From the NCBI GenBank assembly GCA_947166385.1, contig CAMVEB010000015.1, positions 1-64,000 of the forward strand: 64,000 nucleotides of DNA, written 5' to 3'. Below are positions 52,027-60,646 of this stretch, piece by piece (the first letter of the stretch is position 1; each line of letters starts with the position of its first letter). The translations under genes and the position numbers were made by a program. This DNA is from an uncultured Clostridia bacterium. GTDB taxonomy: Bacteria > Bacillota > Clostridia > Christensenellales > Aristaeellaceae. The notes under the pieces were generated by a model. The model did no database searches and was not told where the DNA came from. It worked only from the letters and a program-made list of their open reading frames with translations.

Positions 52027-52284
52027 ATGAAGTCTTTTGAGTACACTATTACTGATCCCGTTGGCATCCATGCGCGGCCTGCCGGTATCCTGGTGAAGGA
52101 AATCAAGAAGTATTCCTCCACCGTTACGGTCATCAAAGGCGAAAAATCCGTCAACGCTTTAAAGCTGATAGCCCTCATGGGGATGGGCATCAAGCAGGGC
52201 GACACCGTGAAGGTGACCATTGAAGGCGCGGATGAAGAAGCTGCTGCCGCTGAGATCGAAGCCTTCTTCAAGGCCAACCTGTAA
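52027..52284 (+). CDS. ptsH: HPr-family phosphocarrier protein lacking the regulatory Ser46
   Basis: An 85-residue HPr. The phosphorylation site His15 lies in GIHARPAG and takes phosphate from enzyme I for sugar uptake. The position equivalent to Ser46, target of HPr kinase in Bacillota, is Lys46 in SVNALKLIALMGMG. Seryl phosphorylation and the classical CcpA co-repressor role are therefore unlikely for this copy. AAAGGAGG precedes the start. The enzyme I gene follows after a terminator-like hairpin. Because no PTS permease is in the window, it may serve PTS elsewhere or a regulatory role. Confidence 0.93.
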   Translation: MKSFEYTITDPVGIHARPAGILVKEIKKYSSTVTVIKGEKSVNALKLIALMGMGIKQGDTVKVTIEGADEEAAAAEIEAFFKANL

Positions 52285-52298
52285 TTGCCTTTCCGACC

Positions 52299-52331
52299 AA
52301 ACGGCTGCCCTTATGACAGCCGTTTGTTTTC
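52299..52331 (+). terminator. Hairpin between ptsH and ptsI
   Basis: AAACGGCTG (52299-52307) pairs with CAGCCGTTT (52317-52325), followed by GTTTT. It lies only 27 bp before ptsI, so it probably allows read-through while keeping HPr in excess of enzyme I. Confidence 0.8.
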
Positions 52332-52357
52332 ACCCTGTCAACGAGGAGGAATGAAAC

Positions 52358-54037
52358 ATGATTTTAGTTCAGGGCAAAGGCGTATCCACCGGCGTGGCAA
52401 TCGGACCGCTGTATTTTTATCAGCGTGCCAAGTCCACCATTACCCGCTGTGAAGTAGCTGATACCGATGCCGAATGGAACCGCTTCAAGGAAGCTCAGGC
52501 AAAGGCGATCGAGCAGCTGGGCGAGCTGGCGGAAAAAGCCAGGAAAGAAGCCGGAGACGAAGCCGCTCTGCTGTTTGAGACTCATCAGATGATGGCGGAA
52601 GATATGGAATACGAAGAAGCCATCCAGACGGCTATCCAGGACACAAAGCTCAACGCGGAAGCAGCTGTCACAGATACCTCCGTCCAGTTTGCCGAGATGT
52701 TTGCCTCCATGGAGGATCCGTATTTCCAGGCCCGGGCGGCGGATGTAAAGGATGTATCCTCCCGGATCATTGCAGCACTGACCGGTGTTATCCAGGGTGG
52801 GATCAATTCTCCCGTTCCGGTGATTCTTGCGGCAGATGATCTTGCACCCAGCGAAACGGTTCAGCTGGATAAAGCCAAGATTCTGGGATTTATCACTGAG
52901 GGCGGTTCGGGCTCGAGCCATACAGCTATCCTGGCGCGGACAATGGGTATTCCCGCCATCATCGGCGTGGGCGATCAGCTGAAGCCGGAGTATGAAGGGA
53001 AAGAAGTCATCATTGACGGCAGCACCGGCAATGTGACGATCGATGCGGATGAAGATGCAAAGGCGCATCTGCTCAAAAAGATGGAAGAGCAGAAAAAGAT
53101 GCGCGAGATGCTTGAACAGCTGAAGGGCCAGCCCAACGAAACTCTGGACGGGCAGAAAATCAAAGTGTACTGCAATATCGGCGGTCCGGACGATGTGCCT
53201 GCAGTACTGAACAACGATGCCGGCGGTGTCGGTCTGTTCCGCAGTGAGTTCCTGTATCTGAACTGCGATGATTTCCCCTCCGAGGATGTGCAATTTGACG
53301 CATATAAAAAAGTACTTTCAGATATGGGCGGGAAGGAAGTTGTCATCCGGACACTGGACATCGGCGCGGATAAGCAGATCGGCTATTTCAATATGCCGAA
53401 GGAGGAAAATCCCGCACTGGGCAATCGCGCCCTGCGGATCTGCCTGAACCGGCCGGAGATCTTCCATACCCAGCTACGGGCATTATTCCGTGCTTCCGCT
53501 TTCGGAAAACTGGGCATCATGTTCCCCATGGTGACCAGCGTATGGGAAGTGAAGGAAGCAAAGAAGATGTGTGACCGAGTCAGGGAAGAACTGACAAAGG
53601 AAGGCATTCCCTTCAGTGAGGATGTTGAGATCGGGATCATGATTGAAACACCGGCGGCTGTGCTGATGAGCGATCGCCTGGCTAAGGAAGTGGACTTCTT
53701 CAGCTGCGGTACCAATGATCTGACCCAGTATACGCTGGCCTGTGACCGGCAGAACGCCGATCTCGGGCGTTTCTACAACCCGCATCATCCCGCTGTGCTG
53801 AGAGCGTTGAAGATGGTATGCGACAATGCCCATAAAAACGGAGTATGGGTCGGGATCTGCGGCGAACTGGGAGCGGATCTGGCTCTGACCGAAACCTTCC
53901 TTTCCATCGGGATTGATGAGCTTTCCGTCTCACCGCGTTCCGTACTGCCGCTGAGACAGAAGATCCGAGAGACAGATGTTTCACAGGTGAAGGAAAAAGT
54001 GCTGGCGGATCTTCTCAGCGATGAGAACGCAATCTGA
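52358..54037 (+). CDS. ptsI: PTS enzyme I (phosphoenolpyruvate-protein phosphotransferase)
   Basis: A 559-residue enzyme I of normal length. The N-terminal HPr-binding and phosphohistidine domain has the active His188 in GGSGSSHTAILAR. The PEP-binding barrel has GLFRSEFLYLN and VRTLDIGADKQIGYFN, then EIGIMIETPAAVLMSDRLA and FFSCGTNDLTQYTLACDR with the catalytic acid region. It transfers phosphate from PEP to HPr in the cytoplasm. The start follows GAGGAGG; it is co-transcribed with ptsH across a hairpin. Confidence 0.96.
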   Translation: MILVQGKGVSTGVAIGPLYFYQRAKSTITRCEVADTDAEWNRFKEAQAKAIEQLGELAEKARKEAGDEAALLFETHQMMAEDMEYEEAIQTAIQDTKLNAEAAVTDTSVQFAEMFASMEDPYFQARAADVKDVSSRIIAALTGVIQGGINSPVPVILAADDLAPSETVQLDKAKILGFITEGGSGSSHTAILARTMGIPAIIGVGDQLKPEYEGKEVIIDGSTGNVTIDADEDAKAHLLKKMEEQKKMREMLEQLKGQPNETLDGQKIKVYCNIGGPDDVPAVLNNDAGGVGLFRSEFLYLNCDDFPSEDVQFDAYKKVLSDMGGKEVVIRTLDIGADKQIGYFNMPKEENPALGNRALRICLNRPEIFHTQLRALFRASAFGKLGIMFPMVTSVWEVKEAKKMCDRVREELTKEGIPFSEDVEIGIMIETPAAVLMSDRLAKEVDFFSCGTNDLTQYTLACDRQNADLGRFYNPHHPAVLRALKMVCDNAHKNGVWVGICGELGADLALTETFLSIGIDELSVSPRSVLPLRQKIRETDVSQVKEKVLADLLSDENAI

Positions 54038-54168
54038 TATTGCCGGGCTCTGAGTTTGAGCTCAGCCATTTGATTTGTTGGCATGTTTTCTCCGTTAACC
54101 AAAACTGCCCGGATTAACAGGCCAATGTGATCTATGACAGAAGAGCTTATGCAGAAGTGTTTGAACAG

Positions 54169-54448
54169 GATCTGTTCTGCAGATAACGGGGGAATCAGAA
54201 CAATGATCAGACTGGAAGAAATCAACGGGAAAAACGTTTGGGATATTCTGAAGCTGCGTGTCAGCGATGCGCAGAGAAGCTTTGTCGCCCCGAATGACAT
54301 CAGTATTATTGAGGCATATATCGCAATCACCCATCACGGGCAGGCTTTTCCATTCGGAATCTATGACGATGAGACGCCGGTGGGGTTCTGCATGGTCGGA
54401 TTTGGGGCAGATGATGACTGGGAAGATGCCCCGGCTATCGCAAAGAAC
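54169..54448 (+). repeat. 280-bp segment duplicated at 61601-61880 (copy 1)
   Basis: Gap-free match to 61601-61880 with about 19 differences by my hand count (about 93% identity). It covers a fossil of the end of an upstream HIT-type gene (GATCTG-TTCTGCAGATAA) and the first 82 codons of a GNAT gene. A second short match (54703-54736 to 62085-62118) follows. Confidence 0.9.
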
Positions 54449-54685
54449 AATTACAACCTGTGGCGTTTCATGATTGACGAACGGCATCAGGGAAAAGGCT
54501 ACGGTAAAGCGGCCATGAAACAGATCATGGACTATATTGCAAGTGAGCCGTGCGGATCTGCGGAGTATTGCTGGCTGTCTTACGAACCGGAAAACGCAGC
54601 GGCAAAAACGCTGTATGCCTCATTCGGCTTCATGGAAACCGGAGAATGGGACGGCAATGAGACCATTGCGGTGCTGAAACTGTAG
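54203..54685 (+). CDS. GNAT-family N-acetyltransferase
   Basis: A 160-residue GNAT enzyme of the spermidine/antibiotic acetyltransferase type. The acetyl-CoA loop is near residues 92-108: RFMIDERHQGKGYGKAAMKQ, preceded by the beta-4 strand. C-terminal ENAAAKTLYASFGFMETGEW is a typical beta-5/alpha-4 segment. I chose the ATG at 54203 because the upstream in-frame codons are the leftover end of a HIT-domain gene. Its N-terminal half is nearly identical to the truncated copy at 61635. Substrate unknown. Confidence 0.85.
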   Translation: MIRLEEINGKNVWDILKLRVSDAQRSFVAPNDISIIEAYIAITHHGQAFPFGIYDDETPVGFCMVGFGADDDWEDAPAIAKNNYNLWRFMIDERHQGKGYGKAAMKQIMDYIASEPCGSAEYCWLSYEPENAAAKTLYASFGFMETGEWDGNETIAVLKL

Positions 54686-54797
54686 CATCAGGATCAGAAG
54701 CTATGCTTGAGCAGATAACATTTGAAAGAAACCAGGCGATCCCTGGCAGTATAGAAAGGGAAGCCGGAATTCCATTGTTTGCAGGAGGTGACAACAA

Positions 54798-55295
54798 GTG
54801 GTGAACGGTCAGTATATCTGCAAAGATCAGGATGGAAACCTCCTGATTTCCATAGATGCAGTCGACGAAGAAGCACTCTCGAAGGATCCACGGTTTACTC
54901 ACTGCCTTGCGGTGGTAAAAGTAGGCGATGACTATCTTTTGAATCGAAACAAATGGCGAAACAGATATGAAATATTTGGCGGTTGTATTGAAAAAGGCGA
55001 ATCTGCACACGAATGTATTGTTCGCGAATGTTTCGAAGAATTAGGATTCATTTCCTCTGATATGACATATCTCGGAGCAATGACATTTTTACTGAAACCG
55101 GATTATTTCTCAAAGAGTGAACGAATTGAATTAGGCGGATTATATGGAATAACTCTGCCCGGCAATACAAGCTTGGATGATCTGTATAAAAAAGTTGCGG
55201 ATAAAGAAGAGATCACAAGTCTTGCTTTGTACAGTCAGATTAAAGGCAAAGAACCCATTGCGCTGATTGACGAAAAGTTGCTTGGGTATTATTGA
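54798..55295 (+). CDS. NUDIX hydrolase
   Basis: A 165-residue NUDIX protein. The Nudix box GGCIEKGESAHECIVRECFE plus ELGF fits G-x5-E-x7-RE-x2-EE-x-G. These residues bind metal and cleave nucleoside-diphosphate-linked substrates. The start is GTG at 54798, 9 bases after AGGAGG. Its upstream part overlaps a fossil of an aminoglycoside-nucleotidyltransferase-like tail (MLEQITFERNQ). Substrate cannot be told from sequence. Confidence 0.88.
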   Translation: MVNGQYICKDQDGNLLISIDAVDEEALSKDPRFTHCLAVVKVGDDYLLNRNKWRNRYEIFGGCIEKGESAHECIVRECFEELGFISSDMTYLGAMTFLLKPDYFSKSERIELGGLYGITLPGNTSLDDLYKKVADKEEITSLALYSQIKGKEPIALIDEKLLGYY

Positions 55296-55490
55296 AAACG
55301 ACGAAATATGATGATTAAGGACAGTACGAAGGAAGAGCGGGAAAGGATTGTTCATCTGGCGGATTCTGATTAACCGGATGCTCCGGGTATGAGATAATAT
55401 CACTGTCTTCGTTGCCGGGGAGCAGAGCCGGCAGAAGACTGAAAGGAATGATTTTTTTCAGCTGCGGCACTGACCTGCGGCCGGCTTTTG
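55296..55490. other. Short gap with a remnant reading frame
   Basis: No gene that I can support. A 21-codon frame starting near 55310 (MMIKDSTKEERERIVHL) looks like the front of a lost gene; the rest has no coding look. The next promoter starts at 55491. Confidence 0.35.
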
Positions 55491-55519
55491 TTGCCAAACG
55501 GGCAGATAGCAGGTATAAT
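55491..55519 (+). promoter_or_regulatory. Promoter of the double-glycine leader peptide gene
   Basis: TTGCCA (-35, 55491-55496) and TATAAT (-10, 55514-55519) are separated by 17 bp, a near-perfect housekeeping promoter, so the peptide gene is likely well expressed. Confidence 0.82.
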
Positions 55520-55594
55520 AAGAGATAAGCAGAAAGGTTTTCCATGTATCAGCTGAAAAAAACAAAAGCCGGATCATCAGAGGAGGACTTGAAA

Positions 55595-55759
55595 ATGGAA
55601 ACGAAAGACAATAAGCAGGAATTGAATCTGGACGAAATGCAACAGGTCAGCGGGGGAACAGGTAACACCAAAAGCCAGCCTGATCCGGAGAAGCCACGGC
55701 TTGTCATATCCTCTCCCAAAGCGTCTGACATAGAAAGCAATTATCCGCTTTTCAGATAA
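55595..55759 (+). CDS. Small peptide with double-glycine (bacteriocin-type) leader
   Basis: A 54-residue peptide. Residues 1-21 (KQELNLDEMQQVSGG at the end) match the double-glycine leader used by bacteriocins and quorum peptides: hydrophobic residues at -12, -7 and -4 and GG at -2/-1. Cleavage would leave a 33-residue, proline- and serine-rich product. The ATG at 55595 has AGAGGAGG 7 bases upstream; an alternative ATG at 55544 gives a longer leader. It has its own strong promoter and terminator. No peptidase-transporter, immunity or modification gene lies nearby, so maturation would have to be done elsewhere. Confidence 0.65.
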   Translation: METKDNKQELNLDEMQQVSGGTGNTKSQPDPEKPRLVISSPKASDIESNYPLFR

Positions 55760-55828
55760 AGAAACGTGCAGCTCCCGGTTAAAACACAGGAGCCGCCAAG
55801 CGGACACAGGAAGCAAAGTCACTTTTTC

Positions 55829-55860
55829 AGACCGCACCATCAGGAACGGTCTTTTTTCTT
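55829..55860 (+). terminator. Terminator of the small peptide gene
   Basis: AGACCG (55829-55834) pairs with CGGTCT (55847-55852), followed by six T. It ends at the stop codon of the convergent hydrolase gene. Confidence 0.8.
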
Positions 55861-56573
55861 CAGCCCGGCTGACGGTTATCAGCGCATGCACGGATGAAAG
55901 CGTCAAACAGTCTCTGATGATCCGGATAACGGTCGCTGAGGGATTCCGGATGCCATTGGACACCGAGGACGAACGGATGATCCGGCAGTTCAATGCCTTC
56001 GATCAGCCCATCCGGAGCTGTGGCGTTGACCCGCAGGTTTTTCCCCAGCATCCTGACACCCTGGTGATGTCTGCTGTTGACGCACAGCGGACCCGCCCCC
56101 ACGATGGAGGACAGGAGTGTATCCGGTCTGACTTCCACTTCATGCACAGGGTCCCCGGCCACGTCATACCGGGGATGGCGCAGCTGCGTTCCGAACTGGG
56201 CTGCAAGATCCTGATAAAGGTTTCCGCCCAGTACACAGGAAAGGATCTGCATTCCGCGGCAAATGGCCAGGAGCGGCATGCGGCGTGCTAACGCTTCTCG
56301 GCACAACGGGAGTTCCATGGCATCCCGGCAGGCCGAGCAGTCACCGCAGCAGGGTTTTCTCTTTTCTCCGTATTCCGCCGGGTCAACATCCGGACCGCCG
56401 GTCAGCAGTAAGCCGTCTACCCGGTCCAGCAGTGCAGAAAGCTGCTCCCGGTCATCAGTGACGGGGAAAAGAACAGGCGTACCGCCCGCACGCAGAACAG
56501 CTTCCACATAATCCTGATTGATGGTGATCTTTTTCTCTTCTACCCAGGAAGGGACGATCCCGATCAGCGTCAT
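55860..56573 (-). CDS. Class I glutamine-amidotransferase-like gamma-glutamyl hydrolase (peptidase C26, PuuD-like)
   Basis: A 237-residue protein of the gamma-glutamyl-GABA hydrolase family. The nucleophile Cys is in LLAICRGMQ, the oxyanion region is LLLTGGPDVDP, and the catalytic His-Glu pair is in GVQWHPES. A cysteine cluster (CCGDCSAC) in the middle is unusual. Members split gamma-glutamyl bonds in polyamine or folate catabolism. The ATG at 56573 follows GGAGGT; an upstream TTG is in frame. It is divergent from the amino-acid ABC transporter, so a link to glutamate-type compounds is possible. Confidence 0.88.
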   Translation of the reverse strand: MTLIGIVPSWVEEKKITINQDYVEAVLRAGGTPVLFPVTDDREQLSALLDRVDGLLLTGGPDVDPAEYGEKRKPCCGDCSACRDAMELPLCREALARRMPLLAICRGMQILSCVLGGNLYQDLAAQFGTQLRHPRYDVAGDPVHEVEVRPDTLLSSIVGAGPLCVNSRHHQGVRMLGKNLRVNATAPDGLIEGIELPDHPFVLGVQWHPESLSDRYPDHQRLFDAFIRACADNRQPG

Positions 56574-56690
56574 GAGCAATACCTCCGGATCAATAAACTG
56601 AGATCATTATAATCTGTTTTTGACACATGGCAAGATGGAAATGCCAGATGCTATAGACTGAATCAATAGCCAGTTATGAAATATGAATTG

Positions 56691-56719
56691 TTGACAAATA
56701 CCTATCAATACAGTAGGAT
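56691..56719 (+). promoter_or_regulatory. Promoter of the amino-acid ABC transporter operon
   Basis: A perfect -35 TTGACA (56691-56696) and TAGGAT (-10, 56714-56719) are 17 bp apart. CCTA at 56701 and TAGG at 56714 form a short dyad across the spacer and -10, a possible operator. Confidence 0.75.
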
Positions 56720-56750
56720 AATGCCAAGTTCAAACAAGGAGGGTTTCAAG

Positions 56751-57671
56751 ATGAAACATCTGATTCGGATCATTTCAGTATTAACAGCATTGCTCTTTGC
56801 TTTCAGCGCATTGATGACCGCCTTTGCGGAAGAGCCGCAGGCTGTGGCGATCGACAAGGACGCGTTTGACGCGCTGATTGCCTCAGGCCCGGTTGCGGGC
56901 GATGACGTAATCGCAGGGAACGCCTGGGCAGCGAAGGTGAAGGCAGCCGGCGTACTCCGTGTCGGCGGGACCCGTACCTCCTTTCTGTTCAGCCAGCTGG
57001 ATGAGACAGATAACGGCCTTCGCGGCTTTGACGCCGGACTGTATCAGCTTCTGGCGAAGTATATCCTGGGGGATCAGAGCAAGTTCGAACTGACTCAGGT
57101 CACGTCCAGCACCCGTGAATCTGTTCTGACGGAAGACCAGGTGGACGTCGTGTTCGCGACTTACTCCATCACGCCTTCCAGGCAGGAAGTGATCTCGTTC
57201 GCCGGCCCGTACTACACCTCCCGCCAGGCTATCCTGATCAAGGCCGGAAACACCGAGATCACCGGACTGGAATCCCTGGCCGGAAAGATCGTCGCGACCC
57301 AGGCAGGATCCACAGGCCCGGCGATTCTGGCTGAATACGCGCCGCAAGCGGACGTGCAGGAGTTTGAAGACGACATTCAGGCCCGGACAGCGGTGGAGCA
57401 GGGCCGTGCGGATGCTTATGTGACAGACTATACGCTGATCCTGAATTCCCTGGTCAAGAACCCTGGCGTGTACTCGATCGCGGGCGACGTTTTCGGACCG
57501 GAAGACAACTATGGTATCGGCCTTCCCAAGGATTCCGACGGTGTGGCGTTTGTCAACGAATTCCTGAAGGCGATTGAAGCGGACGGTACTTGGGCGAAGC
57601 TGTGGCAGATCAGCCTGGGTGACAGAACCGGTCTGGATACAGCGCCTGAAGCACCGGCCATTGCCGACTGA
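56751..57671 (+). CDS. Polar amino-acid ABC transporter, substrate-binding protein
   Basis: A 306-residue exported binding protein of the glutamate/glutamine-type (SBP family 3). A signal peptide (HLIRIISVLTALLFAFSALM) ends in AFA near residue 26; there is no lipobox cysteine. The mature part has VLRVGGTRTSFLFSQLDETD, RGFDAGLYQLLAKYILG, VVFATYSITPSRQEVISFAG and GKIVATQAGSTGPAILAEYA, the usual ligand-pocket blocks. It delivers a polar amino acid to the two permeases downstream. Start after AAGGAGGG. Confidence 0.92.
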   Translation: MKHLIRIISVLTALLFAFSALMTAFAEEPQAVAIDKDAFDALIASGPVAGDDVIAGNAWAAKVKAAGVLRVGGTRTSFLFSQLDETDNGLRGFDAGLYQLLAKYILGDQSKFELTQVTSSTRESVLTEDQVDVVFATYSITPSRQEVISFAGPYYTSRQAILIKAGNTEITGLESLAGKIVATQAGSTGPAILAEYAPQADVQEFEDDIQARTAVEQGRADAYVTDYTLILNSLVKNPGVYSIAGDVFGPEDNYGIGLPKDSDGVAFVNEFLKAIEADGTWAKLWQISLGDRTGLDTAPEAPAIAD

Positions 57672-57689
57672 GCTTCTGAAACGAACATT

Positions 57690-57719
57690 GGGTCTCGGGC
57701 AGACGCCTGAGACCCTTTT
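57690..57719 (+). terminator. Intercistronic hairpin after the binding-protein gene
   Basis: GGGTCTC-g-GGC pairs with GCC-t-GAGACCC around AGAC, followed by TTTT (57690-57719). The permease gene starts 12 bp on, so partial termination would keep the binding protein in excess over the membrane subunits. Confidence 0.85.
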
Positions 57720-57730
57720 GGAGGATTTTC

Positions 57731-58390
57731 ATGGGTTTTACTGATCTGCTGAGCAAATATGGCGCTCAGTATTTCCAGGCATTGCTGACGACGTGGCGTC
57801 TGACCGCGATCTCCTTCGCGGGCGCGTTTATCATCGGGATCCTGATCACCGTAGCCCGGGTTTCTCCGATCCGGCCACTGAGGATCTTCGGGGATATCTA
57901 TGTCCAGATCTTCCGGAATATTCCCGGCGCAGCTTTGCTGATCCTGCTGGTTTATGCGCTTCCGTACCTGCAGATTGTTTTTCCGTATGATGTTTGTGTA
58001 ACGGTTGCTACCATCCTGATCCCGTCCGCGTTCTGTTCCGAGCATCTTATGAGCGGGATGAACACGATTTCTCCGGGACAGATCGAAGCGGCACGTTCCC
58101 TGGGACTGACATTCCTGCAGATGATCCGGCGGATCATTATTCCGCAGGCGCTGAGGTCTTCCGTTCTGCCAATGACGAACCTGCTGGTAGCGACGATGCT
58201 GACAACGTCCCTTGCCTCTCAGGTTCCCATGCGTCCCCGGGATCTGACGGGGATCGTTTCCTACATCAACACTCATGATACCGGCGGGGTGACGGCGTTT
58301 GTCATTTCCGCCGTTCTGTACTGCCTGACGGCGTTTGCGATCGGAAAGGCAGGCAGCCTGGTGGATCGGAAAGTGAGGATCCTGCGATGA
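57731..58390 (+). CDS. Polar amino-acid ABC permease (HisM/GlnP type), subunit 1
   Basis: A 219-residue permease with five hydrophobic segments. The EAA motif reads IEAARSLGLTFLQMIRRIII near residues 118-137, for contact with the ATPase. It opens with QYFQALLTTWRLTAISFAGA. Start after TTGGAGG; the stop overlaps the next ATG (ATGA), giving coupled translation. Confidence 0.92.
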   Translation: MGFTDLLSKYGAQYFQALLTTWRLTAISFAGAFIIGILITVARVSPIRPLRIFGDIYVQIFRNIPGAALLILLVYALPYLQIVFPYDVCVTVATILIPSAFCSEHLMSGMNTISPGQIEAARSLGLTFLQMIRRIIIPQALRSSVLPMTNLLVATMLTTSLASQVPMRPRDLTGIVSYINTHDTGGVTAFVISAVLYCLTAFAIGKAGSLVDRKVRILR

Positions 58391-59238
58391 AAACAGGGAG
58401 TATACGGGATTATCTGTATGAGCCCCCCGGGCCCCATACAAGGAAAAGGATCCGGATTATCACGGGAATCGCTCTGCTGGGGCTGCTGGTTCTGCTGGGG
58501 CTGATCGTGCGGCAGTTTTCGGTGACAGGACAGTTTGACGCGAAATACTGGTCTTTCTTTACCAAATGGACCACCTGGCGCTTTCTGGGACAGGGACTGC
58601 TGACCACGCTGGAAGCCGCGCTGACCGGATCAGCCATTTCATTTACGCTGGGGTTTCTCCTGATGCGGGGAAAATTCCAGGGAAAACTGATCCGGGGAAT
58701 CAGCACTTTCCTGATCGAGTTTACCCGGGGGGTTCCGACGCTTCTTTTCATTTATTTCTTTTTTCTGGTCGTGCCGAAGACCGGGTGGAAACCTTCCGCG
58801 TTCTGGAAGATCACGCTGCCCTGCGCCATTTCGGCCTGCGGCGTGGTGGCGGAGGCATTGCGATCCGGCGTCAACGCGGTGCCGGGCGGCCAGCGGGAGG
58901 CTGCGCTGTCGCTTGGACTGAGTGAAAGAAGGACTTTTTACAGGATCGTTTTTCCGCAGGCCTTCCGGTTTGTGATCCCTTCCCTGATCGCTGAGCTGGT
59001 CATTGTCCTGAAGGATACCACTTTTGCCTATGTGGTTTCCTGCGCGGACCTGATGCAGAACGCGAAGGTGCTGATCTCAAACTATGACGCCATGCTTTCG
59101 ATTTATCTGGTGGTTGCTGTGATCTATATCCTGATCAATTATCTGCTGAATACGCTGTCGGAGAGAATTGCCGGTTCACAGCGGCGAAGCGTTCAGATGA
59201 TCCCGGAAACGAATAAAGGAGTTGCAGCTCATGGATAA
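58387..59238 (+). CDS. Polar amino-acid ABC permease, subunit 2
   Basis: A 283-residue permease with a long charged N-terminal leader (about 30 residues) before the first membrane segment ([20 protein letters not shown]). [20 protein letters not shown] and the EAA motif [20 protein letters not shown] follow. It pairs with the previous permease to form the membrane channel and overlaps the ATPase start by 8 bp. Confidence 0.92.
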   Translation: MKTGSIRDYLYEPPGPHTRKRIRIITGIALLGLLVLLGLIVRQFSVTGQFDAKYWSFFTKWTTWRFLGQGLLTTLEAALTGSAISFTLGFLLMRGKFQGKLIRGISTFLIEFTRGVPTLLFIYFFFLVVPKTGWKPSAFWKITLPCAISACGVVAEALRSGVNAVPGGQREAALSLGLSERRTFYRIVFPQAFRFVIPSLIAELVIVLKDTTFAYVVSCADLMQNAKVLISNYDAMLSIYLVVAVIYILINYLLNTLSERIAGSQRRSVQMIPETNKGVAAHG

Positions 59239-59983
59239 TCATTCCCCTGTTCCGATGATCGAACTGCGTCATGTGGAGAAGTACTACGGCGATCTGCATG
59301 TGCTTCAGGATATCAGTTTATCTGTCCGGAGGGGCGAAGTTGTCGTGATCATTGGCCCGTCCGGTTCCGGAAAGTCTACCCTGTGCCGTTCCATTAACCG
59401 GCTGGAAACGATTGATTCCGGGGAGATCCTTCTGGAAGGGAATCCGATTCCGCAGGAAGGAAAAAAGCTGGCGGAATTAAGGGCTCAGATCGGCATGGTT
59501 TTCCAGTCATTCAATCTGTTTGCCCACATGTCCGTGCTGGACAATATCACGCTGGCACCGGTGGAAGTGCTGAAAAAGGGCAGAAAGGAAGCGCGGGAAG
59601 AGGCGCTTCAGCTTCTGGAACGCGTCGGTGTTCGCGATCAGGCGGATAAGGTGCCGGCCCAGCTGTCAGGCGGCCAGCAGCAGCGGGCGGCGATTGCGCG
59701 TTCCCTGGCGATGCATCCCAAGGTCATGCTCTTTGACGAGCCGACAAGCGCTCTGGACCCTGAAATGATCCAGGAAGTGCTCAACGTGATTGCAGAACTG
59801 GCAAAGGAAGGCATGACTATGCTGATCGTTACGCATGAAATGAATTTTGCCCGGCGGGTCGCGGACAGGGTGATCTTTATGGATGGCGGACAGATTGTCG
59901 AGGAAAACACGCCGGACTGTTTCTTCAGCGATCCGGCAAGCCAGCGTGCCAGGGATTTCCTGCATTCTTTGCATGCTGAATAG
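59231..59983 (+). CDS. Polar amino-acid ABC transporter ATP-binding protein
   Basis: A 250-residue ABC ATPase of the GlnQ/HisP type. Walker A is GPSGSGKST, the signature is LSGGQQQR, Walker B is [14 protein letters not shown], and the switch His is in [10 protein letters not shown]. It energises the transporter formed by the three genes upstream. The start is the ATG at 59231, 9 bases after AAAGGAG. Confidence 0.95.
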   Translation: MDNHSPVPMIELRHVEKYYGDLHVLQDISLSVRRGEVVVIIGPSGSGKSTLCRSINRLETIDSGEILLEGNPIPQEGKKLAELRAQIGMVFQSFNLFAHMSVLDNITLAPVEVLKKGRKEAREEALQLLERVGVRDQADKVPAQLSGGQQQRAAIARSLAMHPKVMLFDEPTSALDPEMIQEVLNVIAELAKEGMTMLIVTHEMNFARRVADRVIFMDGGQIVEENTPDCFFSDPASQRARDFLHSLHAE

Positions 59984-60003
59984 GACAACGAGGAGGAACG
60001 GTC

Positions 60004-60447
60004 ATGAAAGTTTCAACAAAAGTTCAATATGGAATGCTGGCACTGATCGATATCGCGCTGTACTCGGAGAACGGATCTACCGTATCAGGACCGGAGATAG
60101 CGGAAAGGCAGGATATCTCCCAGAAATATCTGGAACAGATTCTGACACATCTGAAACAGGCAGGCCTGATCCGTGCGCAGAAAGGGCTGCGGGGCGGCTA
60201 CACCCTGTCCCAGCCCGCTGACCAGATCAGGCTGTTGGATATTTTTAATGCATTGGACAATAGTATTCTGGAAGAAACGGATCCGGCAGTGAGAACGGAA
60301 GAACAAAGCCTGCGAGGCGCTGTCAATTGCTGTGTATGGAAGGAGCTGAACCATTCCATTACTGTATTTGCTGAAAGCAGAACACTCTCGGATATCATGC
60401 AGAAATGCAGGGAACTGTCCGGATACTGGGACATGTACGTGATCTGA
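60004..60447 (+). CDS. Rrf2-family transcriptional regulator
   Basis: A 147-residue winged-helix regulator. MKVSTKVQYGMLALIDIALY, the recognition region ISQKYLEQILTHLKQAGLI and the wing GLRGGYTLSQPADQI are characteristic of Rrf2/CymR/IscR proteins. Cysteines occur as a CC pair near residues 109-110 and one at about 136, not the classical three-Cys iron-sulfur pattern, so a CymR-like or other mode is possible. It lies 20 bp after the ABC transporter ATPase with GAGGAGG, so it may control that operon. Confidence 0.9.
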   Translation: MKVSTKVQYGMLALIDIALYSENGSTVSGPEIAERQDISQKYLEQILTHLKQAGLIRAQKGLRGGYTLSQPADQIRLLDIFNALDNSILEETDPAVRTEEQSLRGAVNCCVWKELNHSITVFAESRTLSDIMQKCRELSGYWDMYVI

Positions 60448-60646
60448 TTAGCCAGATACTCTGTTTACCACACAAGACAGCTGTAATGATCATATGCATG
60501 TGCTGTGTTCATGCAGCAATGCCAGTTGAAAAACCTCGCGCCTTATCGTTGTTATAATTGTATATCCTGATGGCTCACGGGAGGAAGAAGAATGAGCACA
60601 GTAGAAAAATATATTGTGATTGTTTTTTCTACGGAGGAATAATTCT
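60448..60646. other. Intergenic region before the GNAT-HIT gene
   Basis: About 200 bp. A TATAAT at 60553-60558 could be a -10, but no -35 lies at a standard distance. A 15-codon frame (60591-60638) precedes the gene. GTAGAAAAA (60601-60609) pairs with TTTTTCTAC (60624-60632), directly beside the GGAGG site of the next gene. Confidence 0.45.

Noticed and set aside
54047-54066. Terminator after ptsI
   Set aside because: The stem is short and bulged, and the following T-run is broken; too weak to call.
56701-56717. CymR/Rrf2 operator at the amino-acid transporter promoter
   Set aside because: Only a 4-bp dyad (CCTA-N9-TAGG); too short to assign to the Rrf2 protein encoded downstream.
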